Positions 1 through 9,209 are shown, counted from the stretch's first letter. The stretch: DNA of 64,000 nucleotides from Pseudoflavitalea rhizosphaerae (GCF_003991355.1 NZ_RCSU01000003.1:434001-498000), one strand, 5' to 3'. A program made the numbers and translations. The notes: generated by a model from the sequence alone, not told the origin.

Positions 1-423
1 GTGAAGCTGATGGGCACTTTCCGCGCGCTGGACGAAGAGTGGCGATTCAAAGCGCATGAGCTGATCAGGCAACAGGCTACCGGTCTCGTACATGCGATGG
101 GCGGTGAGATCGACCTGCATATCGATGTTGGCTACCCTTCCGTATACAACAACGAAGCGCTCAACGCTGTGGCCCGCAACCTGGCCGAAGAATATATTGG
201 AAAAGAAAGAGTGGAAACCACTGAAGTGAGAATGGGAGCCGAAGATTTCGGTTACTATACACAGCATATCCCCGGCTGCTTTTATCGCCTGGGTGTGATG
301 AACGTAGAAAAGGGCATCACTTCCGGAGTGCATACGCCTACTTTCAATATCGATGAGAGTGCAATCGAAACTGGTATGGGAATGATGGCCTGGCTCGGAA
401 GCCAGACCACCGGTTCGTTCTAA
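1..423 (+). CDS. M20 family metallopeptidase / amidohydrolase, C-terminal part
   Basis: The window opens inside this gene, and only the last 140 residues are visible. They match the C-terminal catalytic part of M20D amidohydrolases (hippurate hydrolase, N-acyl-amino-acid or IAA-amino-acid hydrolase type). The GAEDFGYY segment carries the family's metal-site Glu/Asp pair, and SGVHTPTFNID carries the late His ligand and the usual closing motif. These enzymes are cytoplasmic zinc or manganese hydrolases that release an amino acid from an N-acyl conjugate; the substrate cannot be told from this fragment. The first visible codon (gtg) is probably internal rather than a start. The gene ends 1 nt before the stop of a convergent ABC permease gene, so the two 3' ends almost touch. 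Confidence 0.85.
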   Translation: MKLMGTFRALDEEWRFKAHELIRQQATGLVHAMGGEIDLHIDVGYPSVYNNEALNAVARNLAEEYIGKERVETTEVRMGAEDFGYYTQHIPGCFYRLGVMNVEKGITSGVHTPTFNIDESAIETGMGMMAWLGSQTTGSF

Positions 424-424
424 T

Positions 425-1186
425 TTATCCGCGCTCCTTTCTTCTTGCAATATTCCAGAAACCGAGCAACAATGCCGTTGCCGCACCTGCCAGTGAATTC
501 CATTCATGCGTGGCCAGGCCATTTACTTGTCCGGCTTTGAAATAGGTCAGCGCCGGGTAGGCATAAGGGTAATACACCACTTTGTCCCATTGCAATATGA
601 TGAAAGCTACTATGGTTAGCCCGATACCCAGTCCCATACTGGTGATGAAATTCCTGAAACGAAGACTGAACCAGTATTGAATGGCCGTGATACAAAGCGA
701 TGCGATGTACATCCTCACCGTAATCCTCAACATCATTTCCAATGGCGGCGCATTCCTGGAAAAAGCATATTCCGAATGAAAGAGATTGGCCAGGTAACCT
801 GTGGTTAAAATAGCCAGGTTATGGATCAGCAGTGAAGCGAGCAATAACAACTGTATCACCATGAATTTTGAAAAGAAAATATCTGCATGGCTACGCGGCT
901 GCATGTATACCATCTTCCAGGTATTGTTCCGGTATTCCGTCTGCACTACAAGGCTGGCAAGAATGGTCACATACATGGGGAAGAAAGCTGCGCCGAACTG
1001 CCATACATTTTTCATATGCGCTTCCCAGGCTTGTGCTTTCAGTTCGCTGAAAGCGCCCGGTTTCAGGATATAACCGAGCATGAACAACACCGGCATGGCA
1101 ACGCCGGCAATGAATGCTACCCTGTAAGCGAGCGTACGCCTGCTTTTCAGGAACTCTGCTTTTGTATTGATCAGAAAATTGGCCAT
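425..1186 (-). CDS. ABC-2 type transporter permease
   Basis: This 253-residue integral membrane protein has about six hydrophobic segments. The EYRNNTWK segment after the second is typical of ABC-2 permeases of the bacitracin/lantibiotic-immunity type (BcrB, SpaE/MutE-like). It starts 2 nt after the stop of the upstream ATPase gene at 1189-2097, so the two almost certainly form one exporter in the inner membrane. It is the last gene of a six-gene minus-strand operon starting near 4960. The substrate is unknown; antimicrobial-peptide or cell-envelope-stress export is an inference from family and operon type. Confidence 0.82.
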   Translation of the reverse strand: MANFLINTKAEFLKSRRTLAYRVAFIAGVAMPVLFMLGYILKPGAFSELKAQAWEAHMKNVWQFGAAFFPMYVTILASLVVQTEYRNNTWKMVYMQPRSHADIFFSKFMVIQLLLLASLLIHNLAILTTGYLANLFHSEYAFSRNAPPLEMMLRITVRMYIASLCITAIQYWFSLRFRNFITSMGLGIGLTIVAFIILQWDKVVYYPYAYPALTYFKAGQVNGLATHEWNSLAGAATALLLGFWNIARRKERG

Positions 1187-1188
1187 GA

Positions 1189-2097
1189 TTACTGGTTGGT
1201 GATTTGAACGAAAAGGTTTTCAAGATCGTGCTGCGCTACAGAAACCTGGTACACATCGATGCCTTGCTGCACCAGCGCTTTATTGAGTTGCGCAGTGCGC
1301 TCCCTGCTCTCGAAACTCACGGAGAATTGCGTACCATTCACCTGCTGTACGGGAAATTCAGTCAGAAGCGCCGCAGCCTTCTTAGCATCGCTCACTTCAA
1401 CTGTGATCAGTGCTTTGTTGGCCTGGAGACGTTGCAGTTCCTGCATGGATCCCTGGAACAGCAAGGCTCCCTTGTGAATGATGCCGATATGCGTGGCCAT
1501 CTTTTCCATTTCAGTCAAAAGGTGACTACTCACCAGGATGGTTTTTCCCTGTTCTTTATTCAATGATTTGATCAGTTCCCTGGTTTCGATGATTCCGCTG
1601 GGATCGAGGCCGTTTGTGGGCTCGTCCAGCACCAGCAGTTCGGGTTCGTTCAGCAGGGCAACGGCAATGGCTAATCGCTGTTTCATACCGAGTGAGTAAG
1701 CGCCCGCCTTTTTGCCTGCGGCATCGGTGAGGCCTACTATGCGCAGGACCTCAGCGATGCGGTTCCGCGGGCATCCGGAACTGAGCCGGAATACTTCCAG
1801 GTTCTCTTTCCCGGTAAGATGAAGATAGATGGAGGGCGATTCTATCAACGCTCCGATCCGCTTCATAATGGGGATGCGATGTGTGGCTATACTTTCCCCG
1901 AAGATCTTTATATCGCCTTTTTGATTTTTCAGTAAGCCCAGGATCAACCTGAGCGTAGTGGTCTTTCCCGCTCCGTTAGGGCCGAGAAAGCCATAAATAC
2001 TGCCTGCAGGTACTTGCAGGTTCAACTGGCGAAGGATGGGTTGCCCGGACCGGAACGTATAGTCCAGTCGCTGGGTTTCAACAAGAATGTTTTGCAT
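1189..2097 (-). CDS. ABC transporter ATP-binding protein (BcrA-like)
   Basis: This 302-residue ABC ATPase has Walker A GPNGAGKTT at residues 39-47, signature SLGMKQR, Walker B LLVLDEPTNGLD and the switch His in SSHLL. The extra C-terminal domain of about 80 residues is usual in drug and lantibiotic exporters of the BcrA/CcmA type. It would power the permease encoded 2 nt downstream. Its start lies 1 nt beyond the stop of the upstream beta-rich membrane protein gene, which is tight operon packing. It is the second ATPase in this operon; the first (4094-4927) is of a different, YtrB-like subtype, so this is not a simple duplication. Confidence 0.9.
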   Translation of the reverse strand: MQNILVETQRLDYTFRSGQPILRQLNLQVPAGSIYGFLGPNGAGKTTTLRLILGLLKNQKGDIKIFGESIATHRIPIMKRIGALIESPSIYLHLTGKENLEVFRLSSGCPRNRIAEVLRIVGLTDAAGKKAGAYSLGMKQRLAIAVALLNEPELLVLDEPTNGLDPSGIIETRELIKSLNKEQGKTILVSSHLLTEMEKMATHIGIIHKGALLFQGSMQELQRLQANKALITVEVSDAKKAAALLTEFPVQQVNGTQFSVSFESRERTAQLNKALVQQGIDVYQVSVAQHDLENLFVQITNQ

Positions 2098-2098
2098 G

Positions 2099-2824
2099 CT
2101 ATTTCTTTTGGATAACGCTTTTGAGTTGCTGGCCTGTGAGTTGAAGGGAACTGCTGGAATCCACGTTCAGAACCAGGTTGCCGATATTGCTGCTACCGAT
2201 ATCCAGCCTCGAATTGTTTTTCAGGTCCAATTCCATTTCCAGGGCATTCAGGTTACGGCTGAATCCAAAGTGGGAGCGGTCGCCGGTAAGTGTGATCTTA
2301 CGGAAACGAACACCCGAACTATCCCTGATGTCGTCATTGATGGAACTATTGATGAGTTGCAGACTGATTCCTTCCGGCCTGGCCAGCTTACTATCAGCAC
2401 TAAGTGTTGCGCCACAATTCTCAATCATCGCGGTGTAAGCGGCAGGCAGGTATAGCCATACGGAATTTTGCCGGGGCAGGTATACCTGTTCCTTTCTATT
2501 CCTGGGTTCGTTGCCATTGTTCCGGACACTGTCTGCATAGATCAGCAACATATCTCCATCGATACTGAATTTTACAGGCTCTGCATTTTCTGCTGTAGCC
2601 ACTTCTGCGTAAAGTGAATCCGATGGGATAATGTAAAGAGATCGCAGGTCCCTGATGGTAATATTTTTAATGCCTGGAAATGTTTTGGTGATCATACCCG
2701 CCTTCATATCCAGCCTGGTGAAATTTCCTGACTTGTATTTGAAGATGATCGTGGCCACCACCAGCGCAGGAATGAGAATGAGAAGGCCGAAGATCAGCGC
2801 GATTATTTTATTGCTCGTTTTCAT
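2099..2824 (-). CDS. Membrane-anchored DUF2807-like protein
   Basis: This 241-residue protein has one N-terminal hydrophobic segment (about residues 7-30), followed by a domain rich in short beta-type repeats with many Asn, Ser, Leu and Asp residues. The pattern resembles the DUF2807 (GIN-domain) beta-helical proteins of Bacteroidota, but I see no diagnostic motif, so the family name is tentative. It is probably anchored in the inner membrane with its bulk in the periplasm. Its start codon overlaps the stop of the GntR regulator by 4 nt (ATGA), which indicates translational coupling. It sits between the regulator and the second ABC pair, so a role alongside the exporters, possibly envelope sensing, is an inference only. 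Confidence 0.6.
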   Translation of the reverse strand: MKTSNKIIALIFGLLILIPALVVATIIFKYKSGNFTRLDMKAGMITKTFPGIKNITIRDLRSLYIIPSDSLYAEVATAENAEPVKFSIDGDMLLIYADSVRNNGNEPRNRKEQVYLPRQNSVWLYLPAAYTAMIENCGATLSADSKLARPEGISLQLINSSINDDIRDSSGVRFRKITLTGDRSHFGFSRNLNALEMELDLKNNSRLDIGSSNIGNLVLNVDSSSSLQLTGQQLKSVIQKK

Positions 2825-3192
2825 GCGAAGTGTTGTTTCTTGTAATGATCAAAACGGGGTTTCAGTTCTTCCGCATCCATCCCCAACAGGTACATATTGC
2901 GGAATACCTGCGGCAGTTCTTTTTCCAGGAAAGCGTCTTTCCGGTAATGCAGCGCCTGTTGCAATGCTTCCGGCGCAACAAAATAGCCGATGCCCCGCTG
3001 ATTCTGGATGATCTCCTGCTGCTGCAGGAAATCGTAACTGCGCATGACAGTATTGGGATTCACTTCCAGTTGCACGGCCAGTTCACGCACGGATGGCACC
3101 CGCTCCCCGGGTTTCCATTCCTTCAGCAGGATACGCTCGCAAACGTAGTCCGCAATCTGGAGGTATATAGCTTGTGATTCTCGGAATTGCAT
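2821..3192 (-). CDS. GntR family transcriptional regulator, YtrA subfamily
   Basis: This 123-residue protein has a GntR winged helix-turn-helix over residues 7-75 (including VPSVRELAVQLEVNPNTVMRSYDFL) and a short helical tail of about 40 residues in place of a large effector domain. That size and architecture define the YtrA subfamily, whose members repress ABC transporter operons that include their own gene. The perfect palindrome at 4941-4962, just downstream of the operon's -7 box, is the likely operator. The gene is third in the operon, behind the first ATPase and permease. The inducing signal in YtrA systems is generally cell-wall antibiotic or envelope stress; here it is unknown. Confidence 0.9.
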   Translation of the reverse strand: MQFRESQAIYLQIADYVCERILLKEWKPGERVPSVRELAVQLEVNPNTVMRSYDFLQQQEIIQNQRGIGYFVAPEALQQALHYRKDAFLEKELPQVFRNMYLLGMDAEELKPRFDHYKKQHFA

Positions 3193-3210
3193 GATGAATA
3201 TTTTAAATCC

Positions 3211-4062
3211 TCAGATCTCTTTTTCTTTGAGCCTGTGAAAAGATGCCAGCCATAACAATGGCGGAAAACCATATTGCAGCAGGTACTTGCCGGTGTAGAT
3301 CAGCCAGGCTGGTAAAGTGATCAACGCTTCACCGGAAGCATCAACAACTTTGTAAGCCAACAGCCCCTCATCTGCGAAATCACCCTTCGGCACCAGGTTG
3401 GTAGCTGTAAGGAAAATGCTGAGCCAGTACAGGAGACCAACAACCAGCAACAGGATGAATGTTTTGATGAAACTGAATTTGCTGAAGAAAATTGAACCCG
3501 CCATGAAAACAGATTGCACAGCAAAATAGGCCAGCATTACATAGTATAGGAATGTGTATGGTACGGGCTCTCCCATGAACTCGTCCGAGCTGAACACATT
3601 ACCCAGTTTCACCCAGTCATATTCCTTATCATATGCCGTTGCCACAAAATTACTTTTGGCAATGGGGTTGAATACCTGCAGGGTGATGATATCAACCAGG
3701 TAGAACACGAGTGTGTAACTGATGAAGAAAAGCACCACAGAATATAAAATGGCCACCAGCAGTTTCTCCAGGTGCGATGCCGGCACACTGAGATAATTAA
3801 TACCCTTCCCCCTGGAGCCAAGGGAACTGAAAATAGTACTGGCATACAAACAACCACTGGCAAACAATACAAAATAGTAAGTGCCGATCTGCATCTGAAC
3901 GGGAATGGCGGTTTCCCTTTTCTGCATCAGGAACAAAAAGATGAACCATAACAACACCAGGCCGCCAATAGCACTCAGGCTAAGTATATACCGCTGCCTG
4001 TTCTCCACCCAGTGCCTGCCCACCAGCAACCTGAATCTTGAAAAATCGAATACCTGATTCAT
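3211..4062 (-). CDS. ABC transporter membrane subunit
   Basis: This 283-residue hydrophobic protein has about six membrane spans; no enzyme motif is visible. The ATG at 4060-4062 (protein begins MNQVFDF) is chosen because a longer frame reaching 4188 would overlap the upstream ATPase by about 95 nt and adds a non-hydrophobic stretch that does not look like protein. With this start it lies 31 nt after the ATPase gene and 18 nt before the GntR gene. It is most likely the permease partner of the YtrB-like ATPase at 4094-4927. Sequence similarity among such permeases is low, so the assignment rests mainly on topology and context. Confidence 0.72.
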   Translation of the reverse strand: MNQVFDFSRFRLLVGRHWVENRQRYILSLSAIGGLVLLWFIFLFLMQKRETAIPVQMQIGTYYFVLFASGCLYASTIFSSLGSRGKGINYLSVPASHLEKLLVAILYSVVLFFISYTLVFYLVDIITLQVFNPIAKSNFVATAYDKEYDWVKLGNVFSSDEFMGEPVPYTFLYYVMLAYFAVQSVFMAGSIFFSKFSFIKTFILLLVVGLLYWLSIFLTATNLVPKGDFADEGLLAYKVVDASGEALITLPAWLIYTGKYLLQYGFPPLLWLASFHRLKEKEI

Positions 4063-4093
4063 GAATAATTTTTTCTTGGTTGAACAATGTTGA

Positions 4094-4927
4094 TCAGGCT
4101 GCGAATGCCTGCTGTACCTGCTCACGGTTAAGAATAATTGCTTTATACAATAGTTCCAGATCCAGCTTGCTCTCGAGTTCCCCATCATTCTTCAGGATCA
4201 CGGAATGTCCGCGCAATGCGGCTTCGGCATAAATTGCCCGTTTCACTTCTTCGGGATCGAAGCTTACGGAGAACTGCAGCTTACGGCTTATGTCTTCGAT
4301 AGTCTGATCAAACAGGATGCGGCCCTCATCGATGATAGTGATACGGTCTATCAGGCTCTCCAGGTCTTTCACCTGGTGTGTGCTGATCACCATACATTTG
4401 TTCTCATCCAGCGCACCTGCCATCACCTTTCGGAACTGGCTCTTGCTCATGATGTCCAAACCATTGGTTGGCTCGTCCATTAATAATACAGATGCATTGG
4501 ATGCCAGTCCGAAACTGATCAGCACTTTCTTCTTTTGCCCATAGCTCATATTGTGCAAACTGCTGTCTGTTGGGATGTCGAATTCCTCTACATATTTATT
4601 GAACTGCTCCACACTGAATCGTGGATAAAATGGCGCCTGGTATTTCAGCAAATGTTTGAGCGGAACATCGCTCATATAAAACTCTTCCGGCACCATGAAT
4701 ACTTCCTGCAGGAAGGCGGGCAATCGTTTGCCGGGTGCAAAGCCCAGCACATCGATGGAACCCTGGTCAGGGAAAAGCAGACCGGCAATATTGCGAAGCA
4801 AAGTGCTCTTGCCTGTTCCGTTCTTGCCCAGCAATCCGTAAATATGACCGGACTGCAATTGCAGGTCGAGACCGGAAAACACTTTCCGTTTCCGGTAGGA
4901 GAAATGCAGATTTTGGACCTTGATCAT
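4094..4927 (-). CDS. ABC transporter ATP-binding protein (YtrB-like)
   Basis: This 277-residue ABC ATPase has Walker A GKNGTGKST at residues 34-42, Walker B VLLMDEPTNGLD and switch His in STHQV. The signature is the divergent MSYGQKKK rather than LSGGQ, a form common in YtrB-type ATPases. It is the promoter-proximal gene of the six-gene operon that includes the YtrA-type repressor, and it pairs with the permease at 3211-4062. The start at 4927 leaves only about 14 nt between the operator palindrome and the ATG, so the leader is short and repressor binding would cover the transcription start. The transported substrate is not evident. Confidence 0.9.
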   Translation of the reverse strand: MIKVQNLHFSYRKRKVFSGLDLQLQSGHIYGLLGKNGTGKSTLLRNIAGLLFPDQGSIDVLGFAPGKRLPAFLQEVFMVPEEFYMSDVPLKHLLKYQAPFYPRFSVEQFNKYVEEFDIPTDSSLHNMSYGQKKKVLISFGLASNASVLLMDEPTNGLDIMSKSQFRKVMAGALDENKCMVISTHQVKDLESLIDRITIIDEGRILFDQTIEDISRKLQFSVSFDPEEVKRAIYAEAALRGHSVILKNDGELESKLDLELLYKAIILNREQVQQAFAA

Positions 4928-4940
4928 CGTTTGTGTTTTA

Positions 4941-4962
4941 GTGTACTACTTCAATAGTACAC
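4941..4962. promoter_or_regulatory. YtrA/GntR operator palindrome
   Basis: A perfect inverted repeat, GTGTACTA (4941-4948), 6-nt spacer, TAGTACAC (4955-4962). It lies 1 nt downstream (minus-strand sense) of the -7 box at 4964-4971 and covers the expected transcription start of the operon that encodes a YtrA-type GntR protein. The half-site resembles known YtrA-family sites (GTxTA-type palindromes). Autoregulation of the operon is the natural reading. Confidence 0.75.
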
Positions 4963-4963
4963 C

Positions 4964-4994
4964 CAAACATAATATAGTTTTTTGGTTCCTGCAA
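4964..4994 (-). promoter_or_regulatory. Promoter of the ABC/GntR operon
   Basis: Read on the minus strand, TATGTTTG at 4971-4964 fits the Bacteroidota -7 consensus TAnnTTTG, and a TTG at 4994-4992 stands 20 nt upstream as the -33 element. The palindromic operator follows directly. Confidence 0.6.
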
Positions 4995-5187
4995 TTATTT
5001 TCGAAGATTTTATTGGCGGCCCAACACGGGTTTATTTTTTACGCAGAAAAAGCCGGATGAACGGAATGATGTACATTGCAAACCTGTTTTTGGCAGGGTC
5101 CACTGGTTGAGGAAATCTTTTATTAAACCGCTTTGTCATGTACTAAACTCGCCAGCGTTCCGTTAACTGCCTGATTAAAAGAACTTT

Positions 5188-7518
5188 ATGAAAAAAGAAC
5201 TCATCAGGGAGCAAGCTCTGGAATATCATTCCAAAGGAAGACCGGGCAAAATAGAAGTGATACCAACCAAAGAAGCAAAAACCCAGCGCGACCTTTCGCT
5301 GGCATATTCACCAGGCGTAGCAGAGCCCTGCAAAGAGATCGCCGCCAATCCCGAAAAAGTTTATCAGTATACCGCCAAGGGCAATCTCGTTGCTGTGATC
5401 AGCAACGGAACCGCCGTACTTGGTTTGGGCGATATCGGTCCTGAAGCCGGCAAGCCCGTGATGGAAGGAAAGGGTGTACTGTTCAAAATATTTGCAGACA
5501 TCGATGTATTCGATATCGAGATCAACGAGAAAGACCCAGAGAAATTCGTGCAGATCGTGAAAGCGCTGGAGCCTACTTTCGGGGGTATCAATCTGGAGGA
5601 CATCAAAGCGCCCGAGTGTTTCTACATTGAACAGAAATTGCGCGAAGAGATGAAGATCCCCGTGATGCACGATGACCAGCACGGCACCGCCATCATCTCC
5701 GCGGCAGCGTTGCTCAATGCACTCGAGATCCAAAAGAAGAAAATTGAAAAAGCATCCTTCGTGGTGAATGGCGCAGGCGCCGCAGCAATGGCCTGCGCTA
5801 AATTATATGTAAGCCTGGGAGCCCGTCCTGAAAACTTCCTTATGTTCGACCGTAAAGGTGTACTGCACAAAGACCGCGCAGACCTGGAAGGCGACAAGAA
5901 ACAATTTGCCACTACTGATAAAGTGGGGATCACGCTTGCAGACGCGCTGAAAGATGCCGATGTTTTCATCGGGCTTAGCGTTGGAAACGTGGTAACCGGA
6001 GAGATGGTGAAGAGCATGGCGAAGAATCCCATCGTTTTTGCGATGGCCAATCCGGACCCGGAGATCGCTTATGATGTGGCTACTGCTGCACGTAAAGACA
6101 TTATTATGGCAACCGGCCGCAGTGATTTTCCCAACCAGGTGAACAATGTACTCGGTTTCCCCTTCATTTTCCGCGGTGCGCTGGACGTTCGCGCCACGCA
6201 GATCAATGAAGCCATGAAACTGGCTGCAGTACGTGCTTTGGCGGAACTGGCCAGAACGCCGGTGCCCGATATCGTGAACACCGCCTACAACGAAAAGAAT
6301 ATCGTTTTCGGCCCTGAATACATCATTCCCAAACCACTCGATCCACGCCTGCTGGCAACTGTTTCTCCGGCCGTGGCAAAAGCAGCGATCGAGAGCGGCG
6401 TGGCGCAGGCAACCATCGATAACTGGGATGATTATGCGATAGAGCTGAACAAACGCCTGGGGCTAGACAACCAGGTGATGCGCGTACTCGGCAGCAAAGC
6501 CCGCAAGGACCCCAAACGTATCGTATTTGCAGAAGCAGACAATGTGAAGATCCTGAAAGCCGCACAGATCGCTTATGATGAAGGTATCGCATACCCCATC
6601 CTGTTAGGTGATGAGAAAAAGATCAGGACCATCGCCGCCGGCAATAAGATCGATATAGAGGAAATGCCCATCATCGATCCGCGCAACGACGACCAGGAAG
6701 AAAAAAGAAAAGAATACGGCGAGCTCTTCTTCAAAAAGCGCCAGCGCCGCGGTATCAATAAATATGAGTCCGCCAAAATGATGAAAGACCGAAACTACTA
6801 CGGTTGCATGATGGTGGAAACCGGAGATGCCGATGGTATGATCTCCGGGCTCACCCGTAATTATCCTGATACTATCCGCCCTGCCCTGCAGGTGATCGGC
6901 ACCGAAGAGAATGTGAAAAAGATCGCTGGCATGTACCTGCTGCTGACCAAGAAAGGGCCATTGTTCATGGCGGATACCACCGTGAACTTCAACCCTACAG
7001 CGGAAGAGCTGGCAGAGATCACGCTGATGGCCGCCAGGGAAGTGCGCAACTTCAACCTCACTCCGCGCATCGCATTGCTCAGCTATTCCAATTTCGGCAG
7101 CAGCGACAGTCCTGAAGCCAGGCTGATGAGCAAGGCCCGCGAGATCATCAAACAAAAGGACTCCACCCTGATGGTGGACGGTGAAATGCAAGCCAGTGTA
7201 GCATTCAATCAGGATATCCTCCGTGAGAACTATCCGTTCAGCGAGCTGGTAGGCCAGGAAGTGAATACCCTCATCTTCCCCAACCTGGCAGCCGGTAACG
7301 TGGCATATAATTTATTGAAGGAAGTAGGTGGCGCCGATGCTATCGGGCCGATCCTGCTTGGACTGAAGAAGCCCGTGCATGTACTGCAACTGGGCAGCAG
7401 CGTGAGAAGTATTTATAATATGACGCTGGTAACAGTGATCGACGCACAGTTGAAATGCGGAAAGCACAGCCAGGAAGCCATCAGGAAATCTCCCTGGTGG
7501 AAGCGGAACAAAAAGTAA
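5188..7518 (+). CDS. maeB: NADP-dependent malic enzyme with C-terminal phosphotransacetylase-like domain
   Basis: This 776-residue cytoplasmic enzyme would decarboxylate malate to pyruvate with reduction of NADP. The malic-enzyme half covers about residues 1-430: [12 protein letters not shown] near residue 31, the catalytic/metal segment MHDDQHGT at 160-167, and the dinucleotide fold [10 protein letters not shown] at 192-201. The second half (about 430-776) is a phosphate acetyl/butyryltransferase fold, which in MaeB-type enzymes is thought to be regulatory (acetyl-CoA response) rather than catalytic. The full length matches the MaeB family. It is a single gene with 260 nt of upstream sequence, in which I could not place a convincing promoter. 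With ppc at 50.7 kb it links C3 and C4 acid pools. Confidence 0.95.
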   Translation: MKKELIREQALEYHSKGRPGKIEVIPTKEAKTQRDLSLAYSPGVAEPCKEIAANPEKVYQYTAKGNLVAVISNGTAVLGLGDIGPEAGKPVMEGKGVLFKIFADIDVFDIEINEKDPEKFVQIVKALEPTFGGINLEDIKAPECFYIEQKLREEMKIPVMHDDQHGTAIISAAALLNALEIQKKKIEKASFVVNGAGAAAMACAKLYVSLGARPENFLMFDRKGVLHKDRADLEGDKKQFATTDKVGITLADALKDADVFIGLSVGNVVTGEMVKSMAKNPIVFAMANPDPEIAYDVATAARKDIIMATGRSDFPNQVNNVLGFPFIFRGALDVRATQINEAMKLAAVRALAELARTPVPDIVNTAYNEKNIVFGPEYIIPKPLDPRLLATVSPAVAKAAIESGVAQATIDNWDDYAIELNKRLGLDNQVMRVLGSKARKDPKRIVFAEADNVKILKAAQIAYDEGIAYPILLGDEKKIRTIAAGNKIDIEEMPIIDPRNDDQEEKRKEYGELFFKKRQRRGINKYESAKMMKDRNYYGCMMVETGDADGMISGLTRNYPDTIRPALQVIGTEENVKKIAGMYLLLTKKGPLFMADTTVNFNPTAEELAEITLMAAREVRNFNLTPRIALLSYSNFGSSDSPEARLMSKAREIIKQKDSTLMVDGEMQASVAFNQDILRENYPFSELVGQEVNTLIFPNLAAGNVAYNLLKEVGGADAIGPILLGLKKPVHVLQLGSSVRSIYNMTLVTVIDAQLKCGKHSQEAIRKSPWWKRNKK

Positions 7519-7582
7519 GCTTGGCAATAAATCACTAATTTTAGCCGGTTATTGCTGTTGACACCTGTATAGAATTGTAGCT

Positions 7583-8323
7583 ATGACGTTATTTACAGAA
7601 TTTGGCCGTTACCTGCTGATGATCAAAGGCATGTTTTCCAAACCGGAAAATGGCAAGATGTATTGGAAAGAACTCATGCACCAATGTGTTGAAATAGGCA
7701 TTGGTTCGTTGGGCATTGTGGTGATCATCTCCTTCTTCATGGGTGCGGTATCCGCACTGCAGACCGCTTACCAGCTGGTGAGCCCGGTAATTCCCAAGAG
7801 CACCATTGCACAGATCGTGCGCGATACCGTGATCCTGGAATTCTCCCCCACCCTGGTTTGTATTGTACTGGCCGGAGTGGTGGGCAGTAAGATTGCCAGT
7901 GAGCTCGGCAATATGCGCGTGAGCGAACAGATAGATGCATTGGAGATCATGGGCATCAACACCAAAGCCTACCTGGTGATGCCGAAGATCCTGGCCGCAT
8001 TGATCATGATCCCTTTACTGGTAGTGATCTCGATGGCACTCGGTATCTATGGTGGCCGGCTGGCCGGTGTACTCAGCGGCATCCTGTCACCTGCACAATA
8101 TGATAAAGGACTACTCAGCAATTATCAATCCTACAATGTGTTCTTTGCGATGGTCAAGGCTTACACCTTCTCGTTCATCATTTCCAGTATTCCCGCCTAT
8201 TACGGCTACTACGTACAAGGTGGCGCGCTGGAGATCGGCCGGAGCAGCACCAAGTCTGTTGTGGTAAGCTGTGTAACTATCCTGTTTGCAGACTATGTAC
8301 TGGCAGCATTGCTGTTACAATAA
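7583..8323 (+). CDS. mlaE: MlaE/YrbE family lipid ABC transporter permease
   Basis: This 246-residue inner-membrane protein is of the MlaE (DUF140) family, with about five spans and the conserved segment near ASELGNMRVSEQIDALEIMGI that forms the coupling region. It is followed 11 nt later by its ATPase (mlaF). In Gram-negative bacteria this pair, with an MCE-domain substrate-binding protein (MlaD), moves phospholipids between inner and outer membrane. No MCE protein is encoded next to it here, so that partner must be elsewhere. The symbol follows family membership; the direction of transport cannot be inferred. Confidence 0.88.
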   Translation: MTLFTEFGRYLLMIKGMFSKPENGKMYWKELMHQCVEIGIGSLGIVVIISFFMGAVSALQTAYQLVSPVIPKSTIAQIVRDTVILEFSPTLVCIVLAGVVGSKIASELGNMRVSEQIDALEIMGINTKAYLVMPKILAALIMIPLLVVISMALGIYGGRLAGVLSGILSPAQYDKGLLSNYQSYNVFFAMVKAYTFSFIISSIPAYYGYYVQGGALEIGRSSTKSVVVSCVTILFADYVLAALLLQ

Positions 8324-8334
8324 ATTTCCCCTGC

Positions 8335-9144
8335 ATGATTGAAGTAAAAAATCTAAAGAAAGGTTTCGGAGATAAAACGGTCATCAATGATGTGAGCGTA
8401 GTGATGCAGGCAGGTAAATGCAACCTCATCATCGGTGCCAGTGGCAGCGGCAAAACGGTTTTTATGAAATGCCTGGTGGGATTGTTTACTCCTGACAGTG
8501 GTGAGATCCTTTATGATGGTCAGAACTTCACCAATATGGATAATGAAGCCCGGAAAGAAGTTCGCAAACAAATTGGTATGCTCTTCCAGGGCTCTGCTCT
8601 GTTCGACAGCCTGACCGTGGAACAAAATATCATGTTCCCCCTCAATATGTTCACCAACGAAAGTTTCCAACAGAAACTGAAACGGGTAAACGAAGTGCTG
8701 GAAAGGGTGAACCTGAAAGACGTGAACAAGAAATTCCCCGCCGAACTCTCCGGCGGTATGAAAAAAAGGGTGGGCATTGCACGGGCCATAGTTCTCAACC
8801 CGAAATACCTGTTCTGCGATGAGCCCAACTCCGGCCTCGATCCCCAGACATCACTGGTGATCGATAAACTCATCAACGAGATCACGCAAGAATACAATAT
8901 CACCACCATCATCAACACCCATGATATGAACTCCGTGATGGAGATCGGAAACCATATCATCTACATGCACAAAGGCGTGAAAGAATGGGAAGGAAGTAAC
9001 AAAGAGATCATATTCAGTAAAAACGAACTGCTGAATGAGTTCATTTTTGCTTCCGAATTCCTGAAAGACGCCAAGGACATGCGGATGCTGGAACAAACAG
9101 GCAGGATCGATAACAACAGGAATATGGACGACCTGATCAAATAA
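8335..9144 (+). CDS. mlaF: MlaF-type ABC transporter ATP-binding protein
   Basis: This 269-residue ABC ATPase has Walker A GASGSGKT at residues 34-41, signature LSGGMKKRVGIARA, Walker B YLFCDEPNSGLDP and switch His in NTHDM. The LSGGM signature with the DEPNSGLDP Walker B is characteristic of MlaF/Ttg2A ATPases. It lies 11 nt behind the MlaE permease and is expected to energise retrograde or anterograde lipid transport at the inner membrane. Its stop is followed by the sucD promoter within 40 nt, so sucD is likely a separate unit. Confidence 0.9.
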   Translation: MIEVKNLKKGFGDKTVINDVSVVMQAGKCNLIIGASGSGKTVFMKCLVGLFTPDSGEILYDGQNFTNMDNEARKEVRKQIGMLFQGSALFDSLTVEQNIMFPLNMFTNESFQQKLKRVNEVLERVNLKDVNKKFPAELSGGMKKRVGIARAIVLNPKYLFCDEPNSGLDPQTSLVIDKLINEITQEYNITTIINTHDMNSVMEIGNHIIYMHKGVKEWEGSNKEIIFSKNELLNEFIFASEFLKDAKDMRMLEQTGRIDNNRNMDDLIK

Positions 9145-9180
9145 CCCGTCCCCTTCCTTTCCATCTTGACCCATTTCCCT

Positions 9181-9188
9181 TACTTTTG
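9181..9188 (+). promoter_or_regulatory. Probable -7 box for sucD
   Basis: TACTTTTG fits TAnnTTTG and lies 21 nt before the sucD ATG. The -33 region has only a weak match (TTCC), so the call is tentative. Confidence 0.4.
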
Positions 9189-9209
9189 CCCAACTTTTAA
9201 ATACCCGCT

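Noticed and set aside
4063-4188. N-terminal extension of the ABC membrane subunit to 4188
   Set aside because: It overlaps the upstream ATPase gene by about 95 nt and encodes a non-conserved hydrophilic stretch.
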